Part shown: positions 1-7,414 of the stretch, one piece after another | How positions within the stretch are numbered: the stretch's first letter is position 1 | How the letters are laid out: every line of letters begins with the position of its first letter | NCBI GenBank assembly: GCA_021784615.1 | Contig: JAJYHU010000093.1 | Coordinates: 1 to 12,855, forward strand | Length of the DNA stretch: 12,855 nucleotides | Direction of reading: 5' to 3' | Source of the DNA: Acidobacteriota bacterium | GTDB taxonomy: Bacteria > Acidobacteriota > Terriglobia > UBA7540 | Program-made: the position numbers and the translations under genes | Notes under the pieces: generated by a model | Database searches by the model: none | The model's input: only the letters and a program-made list of their open reading frames with translations | What the model was told of the DNA's origin: nothing

Positions 1-83
1 ATTTAATACCATCATTAGGTCAAACCCCGCAATAGCCCGAAAGTTGCGTTTTTATCTCGCCACAAAAAATTCGCGGCGGACAA

Positions 84-452
84 TCAGGAGCCGGTTGCTT
101 CCGGCTGTCGTATATATTTATTAAACCGTTCTGCGTAGTCCTCACGAACCGGGCTGAACACGTCCAGCACGATTGCCGGTCCGCCCACCGCCACGGCTTG
201 GTGCAGGCAATTGGCTGGAATGATATACATGGAACCCTCTTCAGTGATTCTTACCTCCTTTTCGATCGTCAGCTCAACTTTTCCCTTCAGGACAATGCCC
301 CCCTGCTCGTGCGGATGCCGATGGAAAGGGACGACGGCGCCCGCATCCAACTCAAGATAAGAAAGCATCAAATTCCTCCCAAAAGGGGCGCGAATGCGGG
401 CTCCGGGCAGTATCTCGAACGGCGTGATATCTTGAACATTAAAGAAAGGCAT
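84..452 (-). CDS. Cupin-domain protein, single-domain
   Basis: A 122-residue protein that is almost entirely one cupin beta-barrel. The first cupin motif is visible as HRHPHEQ (residues 44-50) followed by GGIVLKG. The second is the stretch around EEGSMYIIPANCLHQ (71-85), with His84 as the expected last metal ligand. Proteins of this size and pattern are usually small metal-binding cupins, either enzymes (isomerases, dioxygenases) or sugar or ligand sensors; the substrate cannot be told. The frame stays open upstream to a TTG at 563, but that TTG is the first base of a -35 box. The ATG at 452 has GGAG 11 bases upstream and lies about 75 nt from the predicted transcription start, so I use 452. 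No signal peptide, so probably cytoplasmic. It stands alone in the window; nothing upstream shares its direction. Confidence 0.85.
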   Translation of the reverse strand: MPFFNVQDITPFEILPGARIRAPFGRNLMLSYLELDAGAVVPFHRHPHEQGGIVLKGKVELTIEKEVRITEEGSMYIIPANCLHQAVAVGGPAIVLDVFSPVREDYAERFNKYIRQPEATGS

Positions 453-534
453 GGGGATGTCCACTCCGAATTTGCTGAATGTAGCCGCCCGGTTCGGCTT
501 CTGACTGAGGGGCCGGCGGCGCTTTGCGCTTCCT

Positions 535-563
535 AATACACCATGGGTTTCCACCCCTGTCAA
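535..563 (-). promoter_or_regulatory. Sigma-70 type promoter for the cupin gene
   Basis: On the minus strand TTGACA (563-558, 6/6 to consensus) is followed after 17 bases by TGTATT (540-535, 4/6). Transcription would start near 528, giving a leader of about 75 nt before the ATG at 452. The -35 box coincides with the TTG that would be the start of the longest open frame, which argues against that start. Confidence 0.55.
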
Positions 564-1075
564 ATTCCCGAAACTCCGAAGGCTCCCGTTTGGTCTGTCG
601 CCGCCGCGACGCCATCTGCCTTCGCATCATCATCGCCCAGGCCTCTTACGCCTTCGGCGCTTCTTTATGCCTGAGCACATCTATTGGAGCATCATATGCA
701 TGGTTCTGTTGCAATTTTATTTTGCCGTTGCTCCACGCCTTCCCTGGGGATCGCGTCATTAGGCAAACCTTTATATTGTTCACTTTGCACGGGCAGCTCT
801 GTAATTTTTACTCACTTCTGACCGCTCTTATAAGCGTGGCCGATAGCCATCAAGACTTGTAACCCTCAGATAATGAGCGTCGTACTTGAATAATGCAAGC
901 AATGGATGGAAGGTTGCATGAAGAAAAACGTGATCACGGCAATGGATGCACCTGTAGGCAATAAGAAAGCATCCGGCACCGCAGGAGAGCTTTGAAGTCG
1001 ACCGTCCGAGTCCTGAATGAAGCTGGCATCCCCTGGGAGCAGTCTCTAAATGCAGCGGCATGGCAGGACACATAC
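564..1075. other. Intergenic region with no convincing gene
   Basis: Between the cupin promoter and the Shine-Dalgarno site of the next gene. The open frames here (plus 524-862, minus 828-1088) have no recognisable domain and no good ribosome site. A 25-codon frame at 918-995 (MKKNVITAMD...) has GGAAGG four bases before its ATG, but I cannot support it as a gene. A direct repeat GCAATGGATG occurs at 899-908 and 939-948. I found no well-spaced promoter for the gene at 1088. The -10-like TATATT at 772 and TATAAG at 829 lack -35 partners. Confidence 0.5.
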
Positions 1076-1080
1076 GGAGG
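1076..1080 (+). promoter_or_regulatory. Ribosome binding site deciding the start at 1088
   Basis: GGAGG lies seven bases before ATG 1088. The same frame is open back to a TTG at 992, which has no comparable site, so translation most likely begins at 1088. Confidence 0.7.
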
Positions 1081-1087
1081 TGTTTCA

Positions 1088-2293
1088 ATGAGGCCAGAAA
1101 ATGAATTCACAAATGACTGTTTAAGACGCGAATTTTCGGAAAACAGACCCTCCAAGGTCAACGTGAAGGGCGAGCCATCCATTTTGCCGGAATACAGTGC
1201 CGGAACCCGAAAAACGGAGAAGGAAGGGCCGACGCGAAGGCAAATCGCCGGATACCTTACTGGAATGCTGCTGCTTTTGCTGGCGGTGCTTTTTGTGCCG
1301 GCAACTTCCTCGGCGCAATTTAGCGTCGGCGTGTCGGTCAGCTTTGGCCCTCCGGCGCTGCCCATATACGCTCAACCGATGTGTCCCGGCCCGGACTATA
1401 TTTGGACGCCGGGTTACTGGGCTTGGGACCCGGTGTATGGGTACTATTGGGTTCCCGGCACCTGGGTGCTGGCGCCTTTTGTGGGTGCGATGTGGACTCC
1501 GGGCTATTGGGGCTACAACGATGGAATGTATTTCTGGTATGCAGGCTACTGGGGCCCGCAGGTCGGCTACTACGGAGGCATCGACTACGGATACGGCTAC
1601 ATAGGATACGGCTACAGCGGGGGTTATTGGGACCACGATAGGTTCTACTACAACCGCGCGGTAAACAACATCCGAATCGACAACACAAAGTACTACTACA
1701 ACCAGAGGGTGGAGAATAACCAATTCACCCGCGTCAGTTACAACGGCGGCCCGGGGGGCATCCGCGTTCGGCCTACGGCTGGCCAAATGGCGGCGGCAAG
1801 ACTGCGCCGTTTCGGACCTCTTCGCCAGCAGGAATATCAGCGCAACTTTGCCCGGAACGATCCCCGGCAGCGGGCAACTGTAAATCACGGTAAGCCATAC
1901 ATCGCCGCCACAGACAGGCCGGGAGTGTTCAACAGAGGGCACGTTGTGCGGGCCACCCGCGCAGGAGGCGCTTATCGAGAGTCCCCTCGCGTGATGAGAA
2001 ACTCCGGCAACTGGAAGCGCTTTGCTCCTGCCGGAAACAACCGAGGCCGGGAGTATACCGCGCCCCGGCGTCAGAAACCGAATGTACGGATGGAGCGTCC
2101 TGCGCCCCGGCAGAACAGCTACAACAACTACGCAAGGCGAGCGTATCAGGGTAACGTCTCCCGTTCAGAGCGGCCCAACCAGAACTGGGCTCGCGCCCCG
2201 CAGGAGCGCCGCGTCGCGCCCGAGCAGTCTTTTCATCCTGCCCACGGCGAGGGTCGCGGCGGCGGAAACGGACATGGTAGGCATTTCAGGTAG
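1088..2293 (+). CDS. Secreted WxPGxW (YXWGXW)-repeat protein with basic Arg/Asn-rich tail
   Basis: A 401-residue protein. A long polar N-terminus (1-50) precedes a hydrophobic stretch (about 55-72) ending in ATSSA|QF, a likely signal peptidase site near residue 76. Then come four aromatic repeats: WTPGYW (106), WVPGTW (121), WTPGYW (136) and WYAGYW (150), spaced 15, 15 and 14 residues. A Gly/Tyr-rich linker (157-180) and a long Arg, Asn and Gln-rich basic region to the end follow. This is the pattern of the YXWGXW repeat family, secreted or envelope-associated proteins of unknown function. The 50-residue extension before the signal is unusual; an ATG at 1265 (MLLLLLAV) is an alternative, but it would leave no positive charge before the hydrophobic core. 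The gene ends 16 bases before a strong hairpin. Cell-surface or matrix binding by the aromatic repeats is only an inference. Confidence 0.85.
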   Translation: MRPENEFTNDCLRREFSENRPSKVNVKGEPSILPEYSAGTRKTEKEGPTRRQIAGYLTGMLLLLLAVLFVPATSSAQFSVGVSVSFGPPALPIYAQPMCPGPDYIWTPGYWAWDPVYGYYWVPGTWVLAPFVGAMWTPGYWGYNDGMYFWYAGYWGPQVGYYGGIDYGYGYIGYGYSGGYWDHDRFYYNRAVNNIRIDNTKYYYNQRVENNQFTRVSYNGGPGGIRVRPTAGQMAAARLRRFGPLRQQEYQRNFARNDPRQRATVNHGKPYIAATDRPGVFNRGHVVRATRAGGAYRESPRVMRNSGNWKRFAPAGNNRGREYTAPRRQKPNVRMERPAPRQNSYNNYARRAYQGNVSRSERPNQNWARAPQERRVAPEQSFHPAHGEGRGGGNGHGRHFR

Positions 2294-2308
2294 CTGTACT
2301 CCGAACGT

Positions 2309-2364
2309 CGGGCCGCGCTTGCTCCGGGAGATCAACCTGGAGCGGCGCGGCCCGTGCGCTTTTT
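2309..2364 (+). terminator. Strong rho-independent-type hairpin between convergent genes
   Basis: The arm CGGGCCGCGC (2309-2318) pairs perfectly with GCGCGGCCCG (2345-2354). Inside it, past a TT/G internal loop, GCTCCGGG (2321-2328) pairs with CCTGGAGC (2336-2343), with one G-U pair and a seven-base loop. Five T residues (2360-2364) follow five bases after the stem. It sits 16 bases past the stop of the WxPGxW gene. It also lies just beyond the stop of the broken hydrolase on the other strand, but there no T tract follows, so it should serve mainly the plus strand. Confidence 0.75.
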
Positions 2365-2739
2365 ATATCTCGACGATAACCGCAGGTGCGCGACGGCAGA
2401 TGGATAGTTCCCGGCGGGTTATCCCGGACATCCGGATAAAAGGGTTTGGGGATTTCCACCCTGCGCCCATCTCGGCCGGGCCAACTGACCCGGGCACTGG
2501 CCTCTTCGTTCCCATAATTTATCACCACGCAGGCCTTGCCGGGCTTGTCCATGCCTTCAAAGACGGCATAACGCACGTTCGGCCCGGCCTCGACTTCCGC
2601 CCCCAGCATGTCCCGGAAGCGCCCGAAAAAGAGGATGTCCTTGTGCTTGCCACGGATGCGGATCAATTCCCGAACGTACCGCGAGAGGGGGGCGGATCAG
2701 CTTTTCGTCCATCGAATCGTTGTAGTGACGGGGCTGCAT
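2363..2739 (-). pseudogene. 3' remnant of a glycoside-hydrolase-like gene, two frameshifts
   Basis: Three frames join into one sensible C-terminal sequence: RHYNDSMDEKLIRP, then LSRYVRELIRIRGKHKDILF and onwards to GTIHLPSR, then APAVIVEI and a stop at 2363. The first frame change falls at a run of six G (2687-2692); the second lies near 2387-2393. Each is consistent with one extra base. The sequence looks like the end of a catalytic barrel plus the C-terminal beta-sandwich of glycoside hydrolases, ending in the common PAVIVEI-type strand. It is comparable in position, though not closely similar, to the C-terminus of the hydrolase at 5064-7214. Upstream the frame hits a stop close to 2750, against the end of the next gene, so the catalytic part is missing. 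A sequencing error could explain the shifts but not the missing 5' part. Confidence 0.6.
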
Positions 2740-2768
2740 CGCTCAAACAATTGCAGAAGACCCGGCGA

Positions 2769-3443
2769 TTACTGGCAGGTCATGCAGATGAAAGGCGCGG
2801 TAGGCGCTTTAGGATTTGCTTTGGCCGGGGTTCCCGGCGAAGTCAGCACAAACACCATTTGGGTGCCGGTTGGAAGCACGATGTCCTTATGGTGTTTGGC
2901 GAGCGTATGGATCAAGCCTGCGAGCGCCCCGATGCCCGCCCCGTAAAGTGCGCCCGTGCCGCCCGCGGCGAGAGCTCCTGCGCCCGCGCCGGCCGCCGCT
3001 CCGATGCCGGTTTCCTCAGCAGCCTTTTTCTTGCTCTTGCCCTGCCCTTCCACCGTTCCTTCGTTGCCATTCACTTTAACGTCTGACCCATTGCCGTTGG
3101 CGAGCTCTGACTTGAAGGCGTAGGCATGGCCGTCCTTGGTCGTAATGCTGTCGCCCACCAGCCGCATCTCGGCTTTGCCCTTCACACGGCCGGGCGGCTT
3201 CACAAAGGTTACGTGCCCGCGCAGCGTGCTGCCAGCGGGAATCAATTCCTCGCCACCGATAAAAATGGGATCCTGCACTTGGGCCGCGAAGGTGTCGCCT
3301 GAACGGTCGGCTGAAGAGCTGAGCGCCGTAATCAATTGCACGTCGACTCTTGTTCCGGCGGGAATCACTGTTTGGATATTTCCGGCGGCCAGAAGCGCGG
3401 GCCCTGCCAGCACGGCGATGACGGAAACAAGAATGCTGCGCAT
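2769..3443 (-). CDS. Exported glycine-zipper protein with VirB10/TrbI-like beta motifs
   Basis: A 224-residue protein with a short signal peptide (1-20, ending LLAA). Residues 24-80 carry the pattern IPAGTRVDVQLITAL ... IPAGSTLRGHV, which resembles the C-terminal barrel of VirB10/TrbI-type secretion proteins. A charged Gly/Lys-rich linker (115-142) leads to a glycine-zipper segment (146-177, GIGAAAGAGAGALAAGG and on), likely membrane-inserting, and then IVLPTGTQMVFVL. Two Cys (220 and 223, CMTC) lie at the very end. No other conjugation or type IV secretion gene is present, so this is probably a stand-alone envelope protein. The frame also has an ATG at 3455, but AGGA (3452-3449) is five bases before ATG 3443 and the predicted transcription start is near 3456, so 3443 is preferred. 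Confidence 0.8.
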   Translation of the reverse strand: MRSILVSVIAVLAGPALLAAGNIQTVIPAGTRVDVQLITALSSSADRSGDTFAAQVQDPIFIGGEELIPAGSTLRGHVTFVKPPGRVKGKAEMRLVGDSITTKDGHAYAFKSELANGNGSDVKVNGNEGTVEGQGKSKKKAAEETGIGAAAGAGAGALAAGGTGALYGAGIGALAGLIHTLAKHHKDIVLPTGTQMVFVLTSPGTPAKANPKAPTAPFICMTCQ

Positions 3444-3462
3444 GTCTTTCCTCATTTCATTT

Positions 3463-3491
3463 ATGCTACCGCACGCCAGATGCGCTGTCTA
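3463..3491 (-). promoter_or_regulatory. Promoter of the glycine-zipper gene
   Basis: On the minus strand TAGACA (3491-3486, 5/6) and TAGCAT (3468-3463, 4/6) are separated by 17 bases. The start of transcription would fall near 3456, a few bases before the translation start at 3443. The same TAGCAT -10 is used by the predicted promoter at 10728-10756. Confidence 0.5.
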
Positions 3492-3604
3492 TTTGGATTC
3501 CTGCGCGCGCACTCCCGTTGTCCGCCTACGGGCGGGCCGGAATCAGGAAGTTGAGGCTGGGTCGAGAAACCCGCCCCGCGGTGCGACGCAATTACGAATC
3601 CGTG

Positions 3605-3633
3605 TTGTTGGCATGGGAAGGAAGAATTATACT
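3605..3633 (+). promoter_or_regulatory. Promoter of the UroD-family gene
   Basis: TTGTTG (3605-3610) and TATACT (3628-3633, 5/6) are separated by 17 bases. Transcription would start near 3640, about 20 nt before the ATG at 3662. The -35 box is only a partial match. This promoter and the one at 3463-3491 face away from each other. Confidence 0.45.
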
Positions 3634-3661
3634 GGCGGGTTCGCTCGAAGGGAGGGTCGTC

Positions 3662-4840
3662 ATGACGCATCGTGAACGTTGTCTGGCCGCTATCCGGGGC
3701 GAAGTGCCTGACCGCCTGCCCTGGGTTCCACGCCTGGAGTTCTGGCATCGCGTCCGCCTGCGCCAGGGAACCCTGCCCGCCGAGCTCCGGTCCCTGACGC
3801 TCACCGAGATCTCCGAGCGGCTGGGCGTTGGCTGCTACGCCTCCATCCCCGATTTCACCGACCGCAGCAACCCTGAGGCCATGATTGATCGCACGCTCGG
3901 CATCTTTCACTTCCCGGTTTTTCCCTATCGCGTCACGCTCCAGGATGTTGACCGGCGGGTTACCCGGCGCGGCCAGGAAACCCTCACGGAATATCACACG
4001 CCGGTGGGCTCCGTCCGCGCCGTTGAGGTGATAACCGAAGAGATGCTCGATGTGGGCGCTTCCATCTCCTGGATCACCGAGCACGCCATCCGCGAGCCTC
4101 GCGATTTTGAGGTGGTTGGCTATATCTTTTCGCACCTCAAAGTGGAGCCGAACTTTGCAGGCTACCTTGCGCGCCGCCGCGAGGTGGGCGAACGCGGCGT
4201 TGCCGTCGGTTTCCTGCTGGGGGCTGCCTGCCCCATGCACCACATCATGAGAGATCTGATGCCCATCGAGCAGTTTTTCTTTGCCTGCTACGATTACCCC
4301 GAGAAAGTGGACCGGCTGGCCGCTGAGATGGAACCCTTTTTTCAGCAGATCAAGCAGATTGGCGCGGACGCTCCCGCCGAGGTCATCTTTCTCGGCGCCA
4401 ATTACGACGACTCCATCACCTACCCGCCTTTCTTCGAAAAGTACATCCTTCCGCCTCTGCACGATTACGCCGAAACGCTGCATCAGAAAGGTAAATACTT
4501 GATGACCCATCCCGACGGCGAGAACCGTCGGTTGCTGTCCTTGTACCTGCGCGCCGGATTCGACGTCGCGGATTCCGTGTGCCCTTATCCGATGACGAGT
4601 TTGCGCCTGGAAGAATTTCGCGCCGCCTTCAAGGACAAGGTCACCATTTGGGGCGGCATTCCCGCCACCCTGCTCTGCGCTTCCAGCACACCCGGCGAGG
4701 AGTTTCGGCGCTCCATCGACCAGACCGTCGAGCGTTACACGGGCGAGAGCCATTTCATTCTCGGCGTAAGTGACATGGTCACCGCCGATGCCGATTGGGG
4801 CCGCATGCAATACATCACCGACCGGACCGCCAAGGCTTGA
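3662..4840 (+). CDS. Uroporphyrinogen decarboxylase (UroD)-family protein, methyltransferase-like
   Basis: A 392-residue protein of the URO-D superfamily, which includes heme-pathway decarboxylases and corrinoid methyltransferases such as MtaA, MtbA and CmuA. Visible signs are the N-terminal RERCLAAIRGEVPDRLPWVP, the GANYDDSITYPPFFEKYILP segment (245-264), the MTHPDGENRRLL loop (281-292) and WGGIPA (330-335). Zinc-type methyltransferases use a His-x-Cys near this loop. Here it reads His283-Pro-Asp285-Gly, so the first Cys is replaced by Asp. Cys307 in CPYP is the only nearby candidate for the second. It is therefore unlikely to be HemE or a standard coenzyme M methyltransferase; members like this often sit in sugar-utilisation loci with unproven roles. 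ATG 3662 is chosen because GGGAGGG lies five bases upstream; the frame is open back to 3518. No signal peptide. Confidence 0.85.
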   Translation: MTHRERCLAAIRGEVPDRLPWVPRLEFWHRVRLRQGTLPAELRSLTLTEISERLGVGCYASIPDFTDRSNPEAMIDRTLGIFHFPVFPYRVTLQDVDRRVTRRGQETLTEYHTPVGSVRAVEVITEEMLDVGASISWITEHAIREPRDFEVVGYIFSHLKVEPNFAGYLARRREVGERGVAVGFLLGAACPMHHIMRDLMPIEQFFFACYDYPEKVDRLAAEMEPFFQQIKQIGADAPAEVIFLGANYDDSITYPPFFEKYILPPLHDYAETLHQKGKYLMTHPDGENRRLLSLYLRAGFDVADSVCPYPMTSLRLEEFRAAFKDKVTIWGGIPATLLCASSTPGEEFRRSIDQTVERYTGESHFILGVSDMVTADADWGRMQYITDRTAKA

Positions 4841-4846
4841 CCCAAT

Positions 4847-4862
4847 CTTCAATTGCTTGAAG
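4847..4862 (+). terminator. Weak hairpin after the UroD-family gene
   Basis: CTTCAA and TTGAAG flank a TTGC loop seven bases past the stop codon. The stem is only six pairs, mostly A-T, with no T tract, so termination here is doubtful and read-through into the hydrolase gene is possible. Confidence 0.2.
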
Positions 4863-5052
4863 CCTCTATAGACTTGCATCCTCGCGGAAAAGGCGCGGCG
4901 CTTGAAACCCGTGCGAGTTACCTTGGGTCTCACTGTTTCCGCAGGATTGCGTTCGGGGGCGTTCAGATGTAGATTATCGCCGGGCCAGAGCCCAAAATAC
5001 CAAAATATCGGTTGACGTGCATTAAAGGGGCGGCACAGGAGTGTGCCGGATT

Positions 5053-5057
5053 GGAGG
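5053..5057 (+). promoter_or_regulatory. Ribosome binding site for a TTG start
   Basis: GGAGG stands six bases before TTG 5064, which begins MKRRTFLRG, a standard Tat signal start. A GTG at 5043 in the same frame has no such site and would place extra residues before the twin arginines. Confidence 0.6.
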
Positions 5058-5063
5058 TGGGAA

Positions 5064-7214
5064 TTGAAACGCCGCACATTTTTGCGAGGCGCTGCTGCTG
5101 CGGGCGCGCTCACAATGGTCAACGAATGGCCCAAGACCGCGTCGGCCGCTGACGAAAGTGTTTTCAAGTCCCGTTTGAACGGGATGGATTTGTGGATTGA
5201 CCGGGAAACCGGAAGCATCGTGTACCTTGCCTCGCCCGCCACGGGAGTCCTGCTGGAAGGGACGCGGGGGCAATCAGGCTTGCTTGACCTGGCCTATCCG
5301 ACCAAGGAATTTGCCCCTCTGCGGCTTGCCTCCCGCTTTTCCAAAGCCCAGGTGGTTCAGGAAGGCAACCGCGTCACCATCAAGTGGGAATCGCTTGGTC
5401 CCAGCAGAGACAACTTCCCTCTTCCCGAGGGCCGCGTTCGCGCTCAAGTCGAAATTCGGGCTGCGGACGATGGAAGATCGTTGATTCTGTCTTGCCGGAT
5501 CGAGAATTATTCCAAGGCGCCGGTCCCCCAGATTCTTTTCCCGGACTTTTGGGGCTTGACTCCTTCGAATGGAGTGGAGGGCACCGAGTTACGATTGGCG
5601 CGCGGCGTTGTCCGCCCCTTTGCCACGCCATTTCGCAAGCCGGAAACAGACCCCGCGTACTTTAATCTCGACTGGCACGAGTACCCCGCAAAGAACCCTC
5701 CCACCGAAGAGGGCGCAATCGGCGGCTACTACGTTCAGAACGCCCTGCGATGGCTTGACTTTGGAGGGTTGGCGGGCGGATTCAGCATCTTCCAGAAAAA
5801 GTGGGGAACAATGGACCCTACTGACATTCTAACCTGCCGGACTCAACGCGATCCCATGCACCTGCGCATGGTCTGGCAGCATAAGGATACGATCAACCCT
5901 GGCGAGGCTTGGGAAAGCGGAGAGTTCTGGTTGACTGCGCATCCCGGCGGCTGGGCGAAAGGGATCGAGGTATTTCGCGATTACGTCAGGCAGGCCAACC
6001 CCCCACGGGCCTTGCCAACACACATCCAGAACGGAATAGGATTTCGAAACATCTGGATGATTCAGTCGACGGAAAAAGACCCGGCGAAGGCTGCCTTCCG
6101 TTACCGGGATATACCCCGCGCGGCTGAAGACGCAATCGAGCACGGGCTGGACGAGATGGTCCTTTGGGGTTGGAGTGATGCCTTCACTCTGCCGATTCAT
6201 TATCGAAAGGCGCTGGGAACAGAGCAAGAACTCTTCCAGGGCATCCAACAAGCCAAGGCTTTGGGCGTCAACGTAGCGCCCTTCGTCAGCATCCACATCA
6301 TCCTCAACAGCGCCGTCGCACGCTATGGCGTCAAGCCCGGACATGACGATTGGACATATCACCCTGAGTTGATTCCGCCCTTCCGGCCCTACTACGCGCA
6401 TGAATGGGAAGGAACCTTTGTCCACGACGACAATTTGCTTTGGCAGCAAGACGCGCGGGCGGCGCTCATCGCATGGGTTAACCGCGGGATGAGGTCTCTC
6501 GCATTTGACCAGTTTCTATTCAAGGAAACCCCGGGACAGAAGCCCGGATTGATCAAGATCATTGAGCAGGTGCGGTCAGTGGCGCGATCCAAGGACCCGC
6601 AATCGACCTTTTGCGGCGAATCCGCCGCAGACCTGGAGTTGGAGAACCAAGTCCTCGACTATACGTGGAACTGGGTCGACTACGTGGATGCCGGCCCGAT
6701 CGTGAGCGTCCTGCGCTCTCCCAGGCTGAATTGCAACATTGAGGACTCGGCCCTGGCCACGAAGAGATGCTTCTTAGAAGGCTTGTACCTCAACGTCATG
6801 CCCAGCAAACCGGATGAGCCCAACGGCACGGCGCTGATCAGGGAACGACCCCTGCTGGCCAAGGCCCTGAAAACTGTGGCCCGGTTGCGCAAGCAGTTTC
6901 TGCCCTACTTCGTTGAGGGTAATGCGCTCGGTGAGTCTGTTCTTAGCCAGGCCGCGCCCGCCTTCATCCGGGCCTACCAGTTGCGCGACAGGCTCCTGGT
7001 GTTTGTGCTGAACGACAGGCCGGATGCCCAGCACGTCGCGCTGAACATCGACCTGGGCGTTTGGTCGCCAAAATCAAATGCTTTCCGCGTAAAGTACTTT
7101 GACGAAGCGGGCAGATTGGTTCGGAACTCAAATGTGGCGACCACCCGCTGGCTTGCCGTGACCGAACTCCTGCAGCCGGAAGAGATAGCGGCCTTTGAAC
7201 TCTTGCCGGATTAG
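5064..7214 (+). CDS. Tat-exported glycoside hydrolase-like protein (DUF6259 type)
   Basis: A 716-residue protein beginning with a Tat signal (KRRTFLRGAAAAGALT, cleavage likely after TASA near 28). Residues 35-290 are rich in beta strands, like the N-terminal sandwich of large glycosidases (MDLWIDRETGSIVYL, then LILSCRIENYSK). Residues 320-600 look like a (beta/alpha)8 barrel: LDEMVLWGWSD (362-372), VNVAPFVSIH (402-411), GMRSLAFDQF (475-484) and STFCGES (514-520). The C-terminal sandwich ends at FELLPD. By analogy with clan members, Asp482 and Glu519 are candidates for nucleophile and acid/base; this is inference. I assign DUF6259 from the overall pattern; the substrate is unknown. It follows the UroD-family gene by 223 bases with no convincing promoter of its own, so the two may be co-transcribed. 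Confidence 0.75.
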   Translation: MKRRTFLRGAAAAGALTMVNEWPKTASAADESVFKSRLNGMDLWIDRETGSIVYLASPATGVLLEGTRGQSGLLDLAYPTKEFAPLRLASRFSKAQVVQEGNRVTIKWESLGPSRDNFPLPEGRVRAQVEIRAADDGRSLILSCRIENYSKAPVPQILFPDFWGLTPSNGVEGTELRLARGVVRPFATPFRKPETDPAYFNLDWHEYPAKNPPTEEGAIGGYYVQNALRWLDFGGLAGGFSIFQKKWGTMDPTDILTCRTQRDPMHLRMVWQHKDTINPGEAWESGEFWLTAHPGGWAKGIEVFRDYVRQANPPRALPTHIQNGIGFRNIWMIQSTEKDPAKAAFRYRDIPRAAEDAIEHGLDEMVLWGWSDAFTLPIHYRKALGTEQELFQGIQQAKALGVNVAPFVSIHIILNSAVARYGVKPGHDDWTYHPELIPPFRPYYAHEWEGTFVHDDNLLWQQDARAALIAWVNRGMRSLAFDQFLFKETPGQKPGLIKIIEQVRSVARSKDPQSTFCGESAADLELENQVLDYTWNWVDYVDAGPIVSVLRSPRLNCNIEDSALATKRCFLEGLYLNVMPSKPDEPNGTALIRERPLLAKALKTVARLRKQFLPYFVEGNALGESVLSQAAPAFIRAYQLRDRLLVFVLNDRPDAQHVALNIDLGVWSPKSNAFRVKYFDEAGRLVRNSNVATTRWLAVTELLQPEEIAAFELLPD

Positions 7215-7258
7215 CTGACTGCCGATGCGCGAACCGGCACGTCCGATCAGGAATTCGG

Positions 7259-7298
7259 GCCGCGGCAGATGGCCCGGCGCTTCAGGTCCGCGGCTTTG
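7259..7298 (+). terminator. Possible terminator after the hydrolase gene
   Basis: GCCGCGG (7259-7265) pairs perfectly with CCGCGGC (7288-7294) across a 22-base loop, followed only by TTTG. It lies 45 bases past the stop. The long loop and short T run make it a moderate candidate at best. Confidence 0.3.
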
Positions 7299-7414
7299 GG
7301 GTTGTGTTCATTGGCGACAAGGAATCTTGCGGGAGACGGTGCGCCGCGTCGCCGCTTGCGGAAGATTCCGGTCCGCGTTACAGTCTGTTCGCAAAACAAT
7401 TGCGACGGCTCAAG

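Noticed and set aside
1..23. TTGACC on the minus strand at 23-18, possible -35 for a gene to the left
   Set aside because: With a 17-base spacer the -10 would fall just outside the window, so it cannot be judged.
59..79. Six-pair hairpin with a T-rich loop after the cupin gene
   Set aside because: The T residues are in the loop rather than after the stem, so it is not a normal terminator.
2022..3086. 354-codon plus-strand open frame
   Set aside because: It runs out of frame through the end of the WxPGxW gene, across the hairpin and antisense to the remnant and the glycine-zipper gene. No domain is seen.
3461..5242. 593-codon minus-strand open frame opposite the UroD-family and hydrolase genes
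   Set aside because: It spans the divergent promoter region and is the antisense of a well-supported gene in GC-rich DNA. It has no recognisable domain or ribosome site.
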